In this document: piece by piece, positions 7,095 to 14,205 of the stretch
Layout of the letters: every line of letters begins with the position of its first letter
Numbering within the stretch: the stretch's first letter is position 1
NCBI GenBank assembly: GCA_044223975.1
Contig: JBGALI010000004.1
Span: forward strand, 1-64,000
Length of the DNA stretch: 64,000 nt
DNA from: CAZCPB01 sp044223975
Lineage (GTDB): Bacteria > Planctomycetota > Phycisphaerae > Phycisphaerales > UBA1924
Direction of reading: 5' to 3'
Translations under genes and position numbers: made by a program
The notes under the pieces: model-generated
Database searches by the model: none
What the model was told of the DNA's origin: nothing
What the model saw: the letters and a program-made list of their open reading frames with translations, nothing else

Positions 7095-8690
7095 ATGGCG
7101 AAGACCAGGCACATGTTTGTCTGCAGGTCGTGCGGAGGGGTTCAGGCGCGGTGGCTGGGGAAGTGTCCGGACTGCGGGGCGTGGGACTCGCTGGAAGAGA
7201 CGGTGGTGGAGAAGAGCGCGCAGCGCGATCCGCAGAAGGGGATCGTTGAGGGATGGGCGGAGTTGGGAGAGCGCGACGGGGCGGGGGGGGACTCGCCGGG
7301 CGCAGCGCCCGAGGCGCGGCCGCTGGACAGGATCAATCCGGGGATGGAGTCTGCAGCGAGGCTGAGCACGGGGATCGCCGAGTTTGATCGCGTGCTCGGC
7401 GGGGCGGGCGCGAACGTCGGGATGGTGCCGGGGTCGGCGGTGCTGGTGGGGGGCGAGCCGGGGATCGGGAAGTCGACGCTGTTGTTGCAGGCGGCGGGAG
7501 CTTGGGCGGCGCGCGGGGTGCGGACGCTGTACGTGTCGAGCGAGGAGTCGGCGGAGCAGATCAAGCTGAGGGCGGAGAGGCTTCGAAATTCGGTGGAGGT
7601 CGTGGAGCCGCCCACGGAAGTGGGCGGGGTGAAGAAAGAGCGCGGGTCGACGATGCACCCCCCGACTTCCGTCGGGGGCTCCACGCGGGGCTCCACGGGA
7701 GGAACCGGGGTATTTGGTGGTTCGGAGTTGTTCATACTGGCGGATACGAACCTGGCGCGGATCGTTGAGCAAGCCCGGAAAGTCCAGCCGCAGGTGATGG
7801 TGATCGATTCGGTGCAGATGATCTACAAGAGCGACCTGCCGGGGGCGCCGGGGTCGATCGCGCAGCTTCGCCGGTGCTGCTCGGACCTTGTTTATCTTGC
7901 GAAGGCGTCGGGCATCGCGGTGGTGCTGGTGGGGCACGTGACGAAGGAGGGGCAGCTCGCCGGGCCGCGGCTGCTGGAGCACCTGGTCGATTGCGTGCTG
8001 TACTTTGAGGGCGACCGGTTTCATGCGCACCGGCTGGTGCGGGCGATCAAGAACCGGTTCGGAACCACTTTGGAAATAGGACTCTTTGAGATGACCGGCG
8101 CGGGGCTCACGCCGGTCGAGGGCGGGGCGGGCGTGATCGCGGAGTCGACGCCGGCGCGGCCGGGGTCGGCGGTGTGCCCGGTCATCGCGGGGACGCGGTG
8201 TCACCTGGTTGAGTTGCAGGCGTTGACGGCGACGGGATTTCTGGGCGCGGCCAAGCGGAAGAGTTCGGGGCTGGACTCGAACCGGCTGGCGATGCTCATC
8301 GCGGTGCTGGAGCAGCACGCGGGGTTGCGGCTGGCGGATCGCGATGTGTTCGCGTCGGCGGTGGGCGGGATCCGCGTGATCGAACCCGCGGCGGACTTGG
8401 CGCTGCTGCTTGCGATCGCGGGGGCACACTACCGGCGGGCACTGCCTCGAGCGTGCGCGGTTTTCGGGGAGGTTGGGCTGGGCGGCGAGGTGCGTCCGGT
8501 GCCGCACGCGGACCAGCGGGTGCGCGAGGCGGTGAAGCTGGGGTGGAAGACGATCATGGTTCCGCACGGGATGACGGGGCGTGCGGAGAAGGGCGTGGAG
8601 ATCGTGCGGGTGAAGACGGTGAACCAGGCGATCGAGCACTTGAGCCCGGTGGCGGAGGCGGGATTCACCGCAGAGGCACAGAGGCACTGA
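7095..8690 (+). CDS. radA: DNA repair protein RadA
   Basis: RadA is a RecA-like branch-migration helicase that processes recombination intermediates. This 531-residue copy has the N-terminal zinc finger (C10, C13, C24, C27), the Walker A G-G-E-P-G-I-G-K-S-T at 119-128, L-V-G-H-V-T-K-E-G, the RadA signature K-N-R-F-G at 319-323, and a C-terminal Lon-like domain. ATG 7095 is chosen because the family starts with M-A-K-x and GGAG lies 4 bases before it; a second ATG lies 12 bases upstream. It is longer than usual because of a Gly/Pro/Thr-rich insert at residues about 171-210, between the Walker A and Walker B regions, encoded by two palindromes. The last residues and stop codon come from a CAGAGGCA 8-mer repeat. 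Confidence 0.97.
   Translation: MAKTRHMFVCRSCGGVQARWLGKCPDCGAWDSLEETVVEKSAQRDPQKGIVEGWAELGERDGAGGDSPGAAPEARPLDRINPGMESAARLSTGIAEFDRVLGGAGANVGMVPGSAVLVGGEPGIGKSTLLLQAAGAWAARGVRTLYVSSEESAEQIKLRAERLRNSVEVVEPPTEVGGVKKERGSTMHPPTSVGGSTRGSTGGTGVFGGSELFILADTNLARIVEQARKVQPQVMVIDSVQMIYKSDLPGAPGSIAQLRRCCSDLVYLAKASGIAVVLVGHVTKEGQLAGPRLLEHLVDCVLYFEGDRFHAHRLVRAIKNRFGTTLEIGLFEMTGAGLTPVEGGAGVIAESTPARPGSAVCPVIAGTRCHLVELQALTATGFLGAAKRKSSGLDSNRLAMLIAVLEQHAGLRLADRDVFASAVGGIRVIEPAADLALLLAIAGAHYRRALPRACAVFGEVGLGGEVRPVPHADQRVREAVKLGWKTIMVPHGMTGRAEKGVEIVRVKTVNQAIEHLSPVAEAGFTAEAQRH
7603..7700. repeat. paired palindromes inserted in frame in radA
   Basis: Two hairpins, CGCCCAC-ggaa-GTGGGCG (about 7609-7626) and CCCCCGAC-ttcc-GTCGGGGG (about 7659-7678), are bracketed by the inverted words gtggagccgcc and ggctccac. 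They encode the low-complexity V-E-P-P-T-E-V-G-G and P-P-T-S-V-G-G-S stretches of RadA, which are related to each other and absent from ordinary RadA. Confidence 0.7.
8671..8686 (+). repeat. CAGAGGCA 8-mer, two tandem copies at the radA 3' end
   Basis: Two CAGAGGCA units followed by CTGA encode the last residues of RadA and its stop codon. This is a short example of the 7-8-base tandem repeats found at several gene ends in the window. Confidence 0.6.
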
Positions 8691-8724
8691 GAAGAGAAGA
8701 GTCGGCGCGGAACGGAGCACGGGC

Positions 8725-9486
8725 GTGCCTGAGATGGTTGGGGTTCCGGTTGAGCTCACGATCTTCGGCGGCACGCTGCGCGCCAACGTGCCGGTGCCGG
8801 CGGGGGATGTGACGCCGGAGGAACTGCTGCCGGTGTTCGATTCGATCGGCGCGGCGGTGGTGCACATGTCCGTGAAGGCGGCGGAGCAGCGGGGGAAGAA
8901 GGTCTCGTGCCGGAAAGGGTGCGGGGCCTGCTGCAGGCAGCTTGTGCCGGTTGCGGAGACGGAGGCGATCCGGCTGGTGAAGATGGTGCGGGGGATGCCC
9001 GAGACGCGGCGCGCGGCGGTGCTGGCGCGGTTCGAGCGGGTGCGGGCGCGGCTGGAGCGCGAGGGGCTGCTCGAGCGCGTGCGGAACCCGCGCGGGCTGA
9101 CGGCGCCGGAGCGGGCGGAGCTGTCGGCGGCGTACTTTGCGATGAACGAGGCGTGCCCGTTTCTGGAGGATGAGGCGTGCTCGATTTATCCCCAGTGGCC
9201 GATGGTCTGCCGCGAGTACCTGGTGACAACGCCGGCGGAGTGGTGCGCGACGCTTGATGCGAGGATCGAGCCGGTGCCGCTGCCGATGGGGCCGGGGACG
9301 GCGCTGTACTGGATCAACGCGGGCCCGGACGACACGGAGGTGCCGGTGGTGGCGTTGTCGCTGCTGATGGAGTGGGCGAGGGAGATGCCCGAGGCGCCGC
9401 CGAAGCGGCCGGGGGCGGAGGTGTTGATGAGGTTTCTGGACCGGATGAGGGAGAGTGTGCAGAGGCCGACGGCACGTCCGGAGTGA
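8725..9486 (+). CDS. YkgJ-type cysteine-cluster protein
   Basis: The 253-residue protein carries C-R-K-G-C-G-A-C-C-R-Q near residue 60, then C-P-F-L-E-D-E-A-C-S-I-Y and P-M-V-C-R-E-Y. This spacing of conserved cysteines is that of the YkgJ (putative zinc- or iron-chelating) family, whose function is unsettled. No signal peptide or membrane segment is evident. It starts at GTG 8725, 34 bases after radA, with only a weak GGAG upstream. The last 75 or so bases are duplicated in the intergenic region at 10413-10500. A second family member lies at 31901-32410. Confidence 0.85.
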   Translation: MPEMVGVPVELTIFGGTLRANVPVPAGDVTPEELLPVFDSIGAAVVHMSVKAAEQRGKKVSCRKGCGACCRQLVPVAETEAIRLVKMVRGMPETRRAAVLARFERVRARLEREGLLERVRNPRGLTAPERAELSAAYFAMNEACPFLEDEACSIYPQWPMVCREYLVTTPAEWCATLDARIEPVPLPMGPGTALYWINAGPDDTEVPVVALSLLMEWAREMPEAPPKRPGAEVLMRFLDRMRESVQRPTARPE

Positions 9487-9491
9487 CAGCG

Positions 9492-9869
9492 ATGGCGCGG
9501 CGCTACAGCGTGTTGGGCCAACTGCTGGTGTGGGTGATCGAGGGGCCGGAGACGTACCTCGCGTACTTTGCGGTGTCGGCGTGCGCCTTTGTCGGCGCCT
9601 TTGGCGCGGCGATGGCGTGGGGCGGGGGTTGGACCTTTGCGCCGGTTCCTGCGCTGCTGATGATCATGACGTGGTCGTATGTTCGGCGCTCCCAGTTGGA
9701 CTACTACAAGCGGCTCGCGCGGGAGTGGGACGGGAAGGCGTGCCCGAAATGCCGGTACTCCTTCGAGGGTGCGAAGAGTGCCGTGTGCCCCGAGTGCGGC
9801 ACCGACGCCGAGGAATATCTCGCCCGGGTTCGGGGGCACATCAGGAGGCACACGAGCGGGCCGGATTAG
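9492..9869 (+). CDS. membrane protein with C-terminal zinc ribbon
   Basis: The 125-residue protein has two predicted membrane segments: residues about 22-42, then a segment through W-T-F-A-P-V-P-A-L-L-M-I-M-T-W. A cytoplasmic tail with C-P-K-C-R-Y-S-F and C-P-E-C-G-T forms a four-cysteine zinc ribbon. ATG 9492 follows the previous stop by 5 bases, so it is probably in the same transcript. The layout mirrors the convergent gene at 9882-10148 (ribbon plus membrane segment). Small ribbon-membrane proteins of this type are frequent in planctomycetes but have no assigned role that I know of. Confidence 0.75.
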   Translation: MARRYSVLGQLLVWVIEGPETYLAYFAVSACAFVGAFGAAMAWGGGWTFAPVPALLMIMTWSYVRRSQLDYYKRLAREWDGKACPKCRYSFEGAKSAVCPECGTDAEEYLARVRGHIRRHTSGPD

Positions 9870-9881
9870 CGGGCGCCTCGA

Positions 9882-10148
9882 TCAGCGTCCGGACCACGCG
9901 TACACGGCGATGCGGGCTGCGCCGAGCGCGACGGCGATGAGGATTGCCGCGGCAAGCATCCAGAGGGCTCGCGTTGCGAGCGTCCAGGGGAGCGGTTCGC
10001 GCTCTGGCGAGGGCAGCGTGAATTCGTTGGGCGCTCCGCACTCGGGGCAGACCACGACTCTTGCGCGGATCTGGATGCCGCCGAAGATGTAGCCACATTT
10101 CAGGCACGCGGCGTTCTTCGGTCGGGTGCCGTCGACGCGCGGCTGCAT
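9882..10148 (-). CDS. zinc-ribbon protein with a C-terminal membrane segment
   Basis: This 88-residue protein begins M-Q-P-R-V-D-G and has a four-cysteine ribbon, C-L-K-C-G-Y-I-F and C-P-E-C-G-A-P-N. A single hydrophobic segment lies at about residues 60-82 (A-L-W-M-L-A-A-A-I-L-I-A-V-A). It converges on the gene ending at 9869, with 12 bases between the stop codons. ATG 10148 has no Shine-Dalgarno sequence, but TACGAT ends 8 bases upstream. The function is unknown; it may be a small membrane-tethered adaptor. Confidence 0.7.
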   Translation of the reverse strand: MQPRVDGTRPKNAACLKCGYIFGGIQIRARVVVCPECGAPNEFTLPSPEREPLPWTLATRALWMLAAAILIAVALGAARIAVYAWSGR

Positions 10149-10156
10149 AGCGGGTG

Positions 10157-10162
10157 ATCGTA
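10157..10162 (-). promoter_or_regulatory. -10-like box TACGAT before the zinc-ribbon gene
   Basis: TACGAT ends 8 bases before ATG 10148. It is identical in sequence to the box before recR. Confidence 0.35.
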
Positions 10163-10369
10163 CGAGTGGCGGAGTTGTGCGGGGGGGCTGAGCTGGTCGC
10201 GGGATTGGAACACGGAGTTTGTATGCTCTGCGGATTCGTCGATCACGGGCTGTCGCCCGCTGCGCGGGCTGTGATGATGCGGAGCGAGCGCGTGGGGGGT
10301 GCTGGGGGCCCACGGGTTGCGCTCGCGGACTCGCTTTACCCGAGGCTACCGGCGGTTGCCCGCTGCGCG

Positions 10370-10401
10370 GGCTGTGGGGCTGTGAGGCTGTGAGGCTGTG
10401 A
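10370..10401. repeat. GGCTGTGA 8-mer tandem repeat
   Basis: Four consecutive 8-base units, the first ending in GG and the next three exact GGCTGTGA. Confidence 0.75.
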
Positions 10402-10412
10402 GGTTGCGGGGT

Positions 10413-10500
10413 GAGCGAGGGAGATGCCCGAGGGGCCGCCTAAGCGGCCGGGGCCGGAGGTGTTGATGAGGTTTCTGGATCGGATGAGGAAGGGTGTGAA
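10413..10500 (+). pseudogene. duplicated 3' end of the YkgJ-type gene
   Basis: This matches about 9376-9460 with only a handful of substitutions, covering the codons for R-E-M-P-E-A-P-P-K-R-P through F-L-D-R-M-R. No upstream part of the gene is present, and the copy carries an in-frame stop (cct-aag became a shifted taa in one reading). It is a non-functional fragment created by local duplication. Confidence 0.75.
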
Positions 10501-10560
10501 GCAAGGGCCCGAGGACGTTGTGAATGAGGGCGCGGGCGGGTGCGCGAAGCCTTGGTAGAA

Positions 10561-10616
10561 GGCAGGTGGGACACCTGCCCCACTAGATTGGGTGGAGGGC
10601 AGGTGGGACACTTGAC
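10561..10616. repeat. two GGCAGGTG-type palindromic repeats
   Basis: A perfect copy (GGCAGGTGGGACACCTGCC, 10561-10579) with the flanks gtagaa and CCACTAGA, and a degraded copy (10598-10616). They lie immediately beyond the rpoN stop codon and could stall or stabilise its transcript end. Confidence 0.8.
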
Positions 10617-10625
10617 CCACTCGAT

Positions 10626-12200
10626 TCAGTACGACTTGCGCAGGCGTGCGGGGGGGATGCTCAGCTGGTCGCGGTACTTGGCGACGGTGCGGCGGGCGAT
10701 GTCGAGGCCGCGTTCTTTGAGTTTTTCGACGAGGGCCTCGTCGGAGAGGGGCTTTGACTTGTCCTCGGCGGCGATGACCTCGCGCAGGGCGTCCTTGATG
10801 GCGTCCCAGCTGACATCTTCGCCGCTGTCGTTCTGGGTGCCGCCGGTGAAGAACTTGCGGAGGGGGACGACGCCGCGGGGCGTGAGGACGTATTTCTCGG
10901 CGACGGCGCGCGAGACGGTGGCGACGTGGATGCCAAGCTGCTCGGCGACCTGGGTCATGGGGAGAGGCTTGAGGGCCTGGGGGCCGTAGTCGAAGTAGTC
11001 GCGCTGGGCGGCGACGACGACCTTGAGCACGCGAAGGAGCGTGTGCTGGCGCTGGTGGACGGCGTCGATGAGCCATTGGGCGTTGCCCACGCTGGTGCGG
11101 AGGAACTCGCGGTCCTTCTGCGGCACGCCGCGGTCGCGGGCCATGCGGGCGTATTCCTGGTTGACGCGGAGCGAGGGCACGCGGCGCTCGTTGAGGTAGG
11201 CGATGTAGCGGTCGCTGTCGGCGTCGTACTCGACGATGGCGTCGGGCGTGATCGGCGGCTCGCGCTCGTCGACGAGGCGGCGGGCGGGCGCGAGGCTGAG
11301 GTGCTTCATCACGCGCATCGCGCTCTTGATCTCGTCGAGCGAGAAGCCGGTTTTTTCAGCGACGCGCGGCAGGCGGTTCTGGAGCAGGTCGTCGATGTGG
11401 CTCTCGATGAGGGCCCGGGCGCGGCGAAGGTCCTCGGGCGGAAGCTCGCTCAGCTCGTCCTCGACGGCGTCGAGCTGAAGGAGCAGGCACTCGCGGGTGT
11501 CGCGGGCGGCGGTTCCGGCGGGCTCGATCATGAGCTGCACGGCCTTGAGAGCGCGCTCGAGGTCGGCGAGGGCGGGCTTGGGTTCGGGGGTGCGGTCGAC
11601 GATGGCGTCGAGGGGCGTGCGCAGGTAGCCGTCGCCGTCGAGGAACGCGATGATCAGCTCGCCGGGTCGGCGGAGCGATTCTTCGACGTCGCAGAGGGCC
11701 CACTGGGCCAGGAGCTGGTCGTTGAGCGATTCGGCGCGGGCGGGCGCGGCGGACATGGCGTCGAGCTTGGCGTCGCGCTCGCCGTCCATGCGCGAGGCGG
11801 AGTAGGACGTGGGCTCGTCGCGCTCGGGGGAGCTGGGCGTGAACTCGTTGTCCGCCGCGTCGGGCTGGGTTTCCTGGAACTCCTCGAGGCGCTCGAACTC
11901 GGCGGGGCTGCCGGTCTCGTCGATGCGGAGGGTGGGCTCGATCTCTTCGGCCTGCTCGGGGCGCGAGTCGGCATCACCGACGGCGCTGCCGGCGGGGGTC
12001 TGGTCCGGGTCGGCTTCGGCCCCGGCCTCGGCGGGCGCGCCCTCGATGCGTTCGAGCGCGGCGTTGCTCTCCAGCTCCTGCTCGATGCGCTCCTCAAGCT
12101 CGGTGAGGGACATCTGCAGGACCTCCATGGACTGGATCATCCTGGGGGCCAGCTTCATCTGCTGGCCGAGCCGCATTTGTTGGGAAGCGTCGAAGCGCAT
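10626..12200 (-). CDS. rpoN: RNA polymerase sigma-54 factor RpoN
   Basis: Sigma-54 directs RNA polymerase to -24/-12 promoters and needs an AAA+ activator. The 524-residue protein has the N-terminal activator-interacting region (Q-Q-M-K-L-A-P-R-M-I-Q-S-M-E-V-L-Q), an acidic spacer of about 100 residues, the core-binding domain, the helix-turn-helix region (M-T-Q-V-A-E-Q-L-G-I-H-V-A-T-V-S-R-A), and the RpoN box A-R-R-T-V-A-K-Y-R close to the C-terminus. ATG 12200 fits the family start. No sigma-54 activator is seen in this window. The gene is followed by palindromic repeats. Confidence 0.97.
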   Translation of the reverse strand: MRFDASQQMRLGQQMKLAPRMIQSMEVLQMSLTELEERIEQELESNAALERIEGAPAEAGAEADPDQTPAGSAVGDADSRPEQAEEIEPTLRIDETGSPAEFERLEEFQETQPDAADNEFTPSSPERDEPTSYSASRMDGERDAKLDAMSAAPARAESLNDQLLAQWALCDVEESLRRPGELIIAFLDGDGYLRTPLDAIVDRTPEPKPALADLERALKAVQLMIEPAGTAARDTRECLLLQLDAVEDELSELPPEDLRRARALIESHIDDLLQNRLPRVAEKTGFSLDEIKSAMRVMKHLSLAPARRLVDEREPPITPDAIVEYDADSDRYIAYLNERRVPSLRVNQEYARMARDRGVPQKDREFLRTSVGNAQWLIDAVHQRQHTLLRVLKVVVAAQRDYFDYGPQALKPLPMTQVAEQLGIHVATVSRAVAEKYVLTPRGVVPLRKFFTGGTQNDSGEDVSWDAIKDALREVIAAEDKSKPLSDEALVEKLKERGLDIARRTVAKYRDQLSIPPARLRKSY

Positions 12201-12215
12201 GGGGGGGGGAGAAGA

Positions 12216-12259
12216 AGTGACGGAGTGACGGAGTGACGGAGTGACTTAGTGACGGAGTG
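12216..12259. repeat. AGTGACGG 8-mer tandem repeat, five units
   Basis: Units at 12216, 12224, 12232, 12240 (AGTGACTT) and 12248, then a partial unit. It lies between rpoN and the four-helix-bundle gene, and an inverted array lies on the far side of that gene at 12675-12706. Confidence 0.9.
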
Positions 12260-12276
12260 GGCGGAAGGGGGAGGCG

Positions 12277-12657
12277 TCAGTCGGGGGTGGAGCGGGCGAG
12301 CTTGGATTCGAGGCTGTGGATGAGACCTTGGAGGACGCGATCGGATTCGGCGAGAAGGGCGGTTGCTGAAGAGACATCGTCTGCAAAGCCGAGATCGGAG
12401 CACAGGACGAGCTGGGTGTCGAGTTCGGCGAGGGAGCCGCGGGCGATTCGGAGGAACTTGAGAAACTCGGGTGTGGTGCCGCGGGCGTAACCCTCGGCGA
12501 TGTTGGAAGGGATCGAAACAGCGGAGCGGCGCATCTGGAGGGCGAGTCCGAAGCGTTCATCGGACGGCAGTTGGGCCGTCAGTGTGTAGATCTCTTTGAC
12601 GAGAGATCGGGCGCGTTGCCACGCGATCAGGTCCCTGAATGTACGAATGTCTCCCAC
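12277..12657 (-). CDS. four-helix-bundle protein (S23/IVP-like)
   Basis: The 126-residue protein contains F-R-D-L-I-A-W-Q-R-A near the start and R-R-S-A-V-S-I-P-S-N-I-A-E-G-Y-A-R in the middle, the hallmark of the four-helix-bundle family first described from 23S rRNA intervening sequences. Family members are thought to bind nucleic acid; relatives include the accessory proteins of diversity-generating retroelements. No rRNA gene or reverse transcriptase is present here. The start is a GTG at 12657. The gene is flanked by inverted AGTGACGG 8-mer arrays (12216-12259 and 12675-12706), which hints that gene and repeats move or are kept together. Confidence 0.92.
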   Translation of the reverse strand: MGDIRTFRDLIAWQRARSLVKEIYTLTAQLPSDERFGLALQMRRSAVSIPSNIAEGYARGTTPEFLKFLRIARGSLAELDTQLVLCSDLGFADDVSSATALLAESDRVLQGLIHSLESKLARSTPD

Positions 12658-12674
12658 AGCTTTGGTTCCAAACC

Positions 12675-12706
12675 TTCGTCACTGAGTCACTTCGTCACTC
12701 CGTCAC
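12675..12706. repeat. inverted AGTGACGG-type 8-mer array at the recR 3' end
   Basis: Four units (ttcgtcac, tgagtcac, ttcgtcac, tccgtcac), the reverse complement of the array at 12216-12259. The array contains the recR stop codon and encodes its last residues (V-T-E). Confidence 0.88.
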
Positions 12707-13426
12707 TTGCTGCCTGCACGTGATTGCATCGGCCAGAACCGCCTTGTTCGCGAACTCCAACGGGGATCCCGTGGGCAGGCCTCGCGCGAGGCGGCTGACT
12801 TTGACGGGTTTTCCTTTGAGTTCCTGGGCGAGGTAGAGGGCGGTGCCGTCGCCCTCGATGGTGGGGTTGAGGCCGAGGATGACTTCGGTGATGGCGGCGT
12901 GGCCCGCGTTCTTTTCGGGGTGATCGATGCGTCGGAGGAGTTCGGTGACGGTGAGGTCGCCGGGGCCGATGCCGTCGAGGGGGCTGAGGCGGCCCATGAG
13001 CACGTGGTAGAGGCCGCGGTACATGCCGGTCTGCTCGAGGGCGATGAGGTCCTTGGGTTGCTCGACGACCAGGACGGTGGCGCGGTCGCGGGCCTCGTCG
13101 GAGCAGATGGGGCAGACGGGGGCGTCGGTGAGGTTGGAGCAGACCGGGCAATGGTGGACGGTGCGCTTGACGTCGGTGATGGCGGCGGCGAGGCCGTCGG
13201 CGGTGGAACTTTCGGACTTGAGGATGTAGAACGCCAGGCGCTCGGCGCTGCGGCGACCGATGCCGGGGAGGCGGTTGAACTCGCCGATGAGGCGATCGAC
13301 GGCGCCGGGGTAGGCGGGGGCGCGTTTGACGGCGGGCGTGGGCGCGCCGGCCCGGGCGACCCGCGGGGGTCGGCTCGAGCGGGCGTCCGGGCCCGGGGCC
13401 GGCGAACTGTCCGGCGTGCGATCCAT
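12695..13426 (-). CDS. recR: recombination mediator RecR
   Basis: RecR works with RecF/RecO to load RecA on gapped DNA. The protein has the helix-hairpin-helix F-N-R-L-P-G-I-G-R-R-S-A-E-R-L-A, a C4 zinc finger (C-P-V-C, C-P-I-C) and a Toprim domain (T-V-L-V-V-E-Q-P-K-D). It ends in R-L-A-R-G-L-P-T-G and a family-typical tail. At 243 residues it exceeds the usual 200 because of a disordered N-terminal extension of about 45 residues rich in Pro, Arg and Ser. ATG 13426 is preferred because a TACGAT box ends exactly 7 bases upstream; a second in-frame ATG lies 9 bases earlier, inside that box. Confidence 0.95.
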   Translation of the reverse strand: MDRTPDSSPAPGPDARSSRPPRVARAGAPTPAVKRAPAYPGAVDRLIGEFNRLPGIGRRSAERLAFYILKSESSTADGLAAAITDVKRTVHHCPVCSNLTDAPVCPICSDEARDRATVLVVEQPKDLIALEQTGMYRGLYHVLMGRLSPLDGIGPGDLTVTELLRRIDHPEKNAGHAAITEVILGLNPTIEGDGTALYLAQELKGKPVKVSRLARGLPTGSPLEFANKAVLADAITCRQQVTE

Positions 13427-13433
13427 CGCAGGC

Positions 13434-13439
13434 ATCGTA
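13434..13439 (-). promoter_or_regulatory. -10-like box TACGAT before recR
   Basis: TACGAT ends 7 bases before ATG 13426, which implies transcription starting at or next to the start codon. Confidence 0.4.
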
Positions 13440-13528
13440 CGCGGGCGGGGTTGGGTTGGAGACTGGAAGGTGTCGGCGGGAAGGCGGGTGGCGAGGAATC
13501 CCCCGGGCGGCGGGGGGCGGTTCTCGGC

Positions 13529-13534
13529 TAGCAT
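13529..13534 (+). promoter_or_regulatory. -10-like box TAGCAT before the phosphatase gene
   Basis: TAGCAT ends 7 bases before GTG 13542. Divergent from the recR box, it leaves about 90 bases between the two putative transcription starts. Confidence 0.38.
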
Positions 13535-13541
13535 TGCCGGC

Positions 13542-14195
13542 GTGCATCGCGCCCGATCAAGAATCGTGCTGTGGATAGCGGCCGCGGCCATCGCGGTGGT
13601 GGCCGGCGTGGGCGTGTGGAAGCGGGCCGTCCGGCCGAACCTGTTCCCCAAGAATTTCGGCGTGGTGGAGGCGGGGCAGATCTACCGCTCGGGGGAGCTT
13701 TCGCCCGAGGCGATGCGGAGGGTGGTGTCGGAGCACGGGATCCGGACGGTGGTGGACCTTGGGGCGCACAAGGACGACCCGGTGAGCGATCGGCGTGAGC
13801 AGCGGACCTGCGATGCGCTGGGGGTGACGCGGTACGCGATGCGGCTGGAGGGGGACTCGACGGGCAACCCGAACTATTACGTGCAGGCGCTGCGGCTGAT
13901 GAGCGATCCGGAGAAGCGGCCGGTCCTGGTGCACTGCAACGCGGGGGCGGAGCGGACGGGGTGCGCGGTGATCCTTTATAGACACTTCGTGCAGGGGAAG
14001 GGCATCGAAGAGGTCTACCCCGAAACCTTTGAGTACCGGCACAGCGACGAGCGGAACCCCAAGCTGCGGGAGACGTTGAACAAGTGGGGGGAGAAGATCG
14101 GCGCGGCGTTCCGGGATGGCGGGCTGATCTCGGAGCCCGGCGTGGGGCCGCTGGACGATCCGGTCCCGGTGGCGCCGGTCGTGGCGCGGCCCTGA
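13542..14195 (+). CDS. membrane-anchored dual-specificity/tyrosine phosphatase-like protein
   Basis: The 217-residue protein has one N-terminal hydrophobic segment (residues 8-25). The periplasm-facing domain starts N-F-G-V-V-E-A-G-Q-I-Y-R-S-G, a motif typical of plant- and fungus-type atypical phosphatases. The signature loop is H-C-N-A-G-A-E-R-T-G at 131-140, giving Cys132 as nucleophile and Arg138 as phosphate binder; Asp73 in V-V-D-L-G is an early conserved residue. GTG 13542 is the only start that yields a proper signal segment. The gene sits 10 bases before the AsmA-like gene and may be co-transcribed with it. The substrate is unknown: it could be a phosphotyrosine, phosphoinositide or small phosphate ester. 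Confidence 0.85.
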   Translation: MHRARSRIVLWIAAAAIAVVAGVGVWKRAVRPNLFPKNFGVVEAGQIYRSGELSPEAMRRVVSEHGIRTVVDLGAHKDDPVSDRREQRTCDALGVTRYAMRLEGDSTGNPNYYVQALRLMSDPEKRPVLVHCNAGAERTGCAVILYRHFVQGKGIEEVYPETFEYRHSDERNPKLRETLNKWGEKIGAAFRDGGLISEPGVGPLDDPVPVAPVVARP

Positions 14196-14205
14196 GCGAG
14201 AACGC

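Larger units (their letters stand above)
10149..10625. other. gene-free region with duplications and repeats
   Basis: No coding frame here looks real. It contains two copies of GCCCGCTGCGCGGGCTGTG (10255-10273 and 10358-10376), four GGCTGTGA-type 8-mers (10370-10401), a copy of the 3' end of the YkgJ gene (10413-10500), and two GGCAGGTG-type palindromes (10561-10579 and 10598-10616). Confidence 0.7.

Noticed and set aside
12216..12259. Possible CRISPR array
   Set aside because: The 8-base units are contiguous with no spacers, so this is a tandem repeat.
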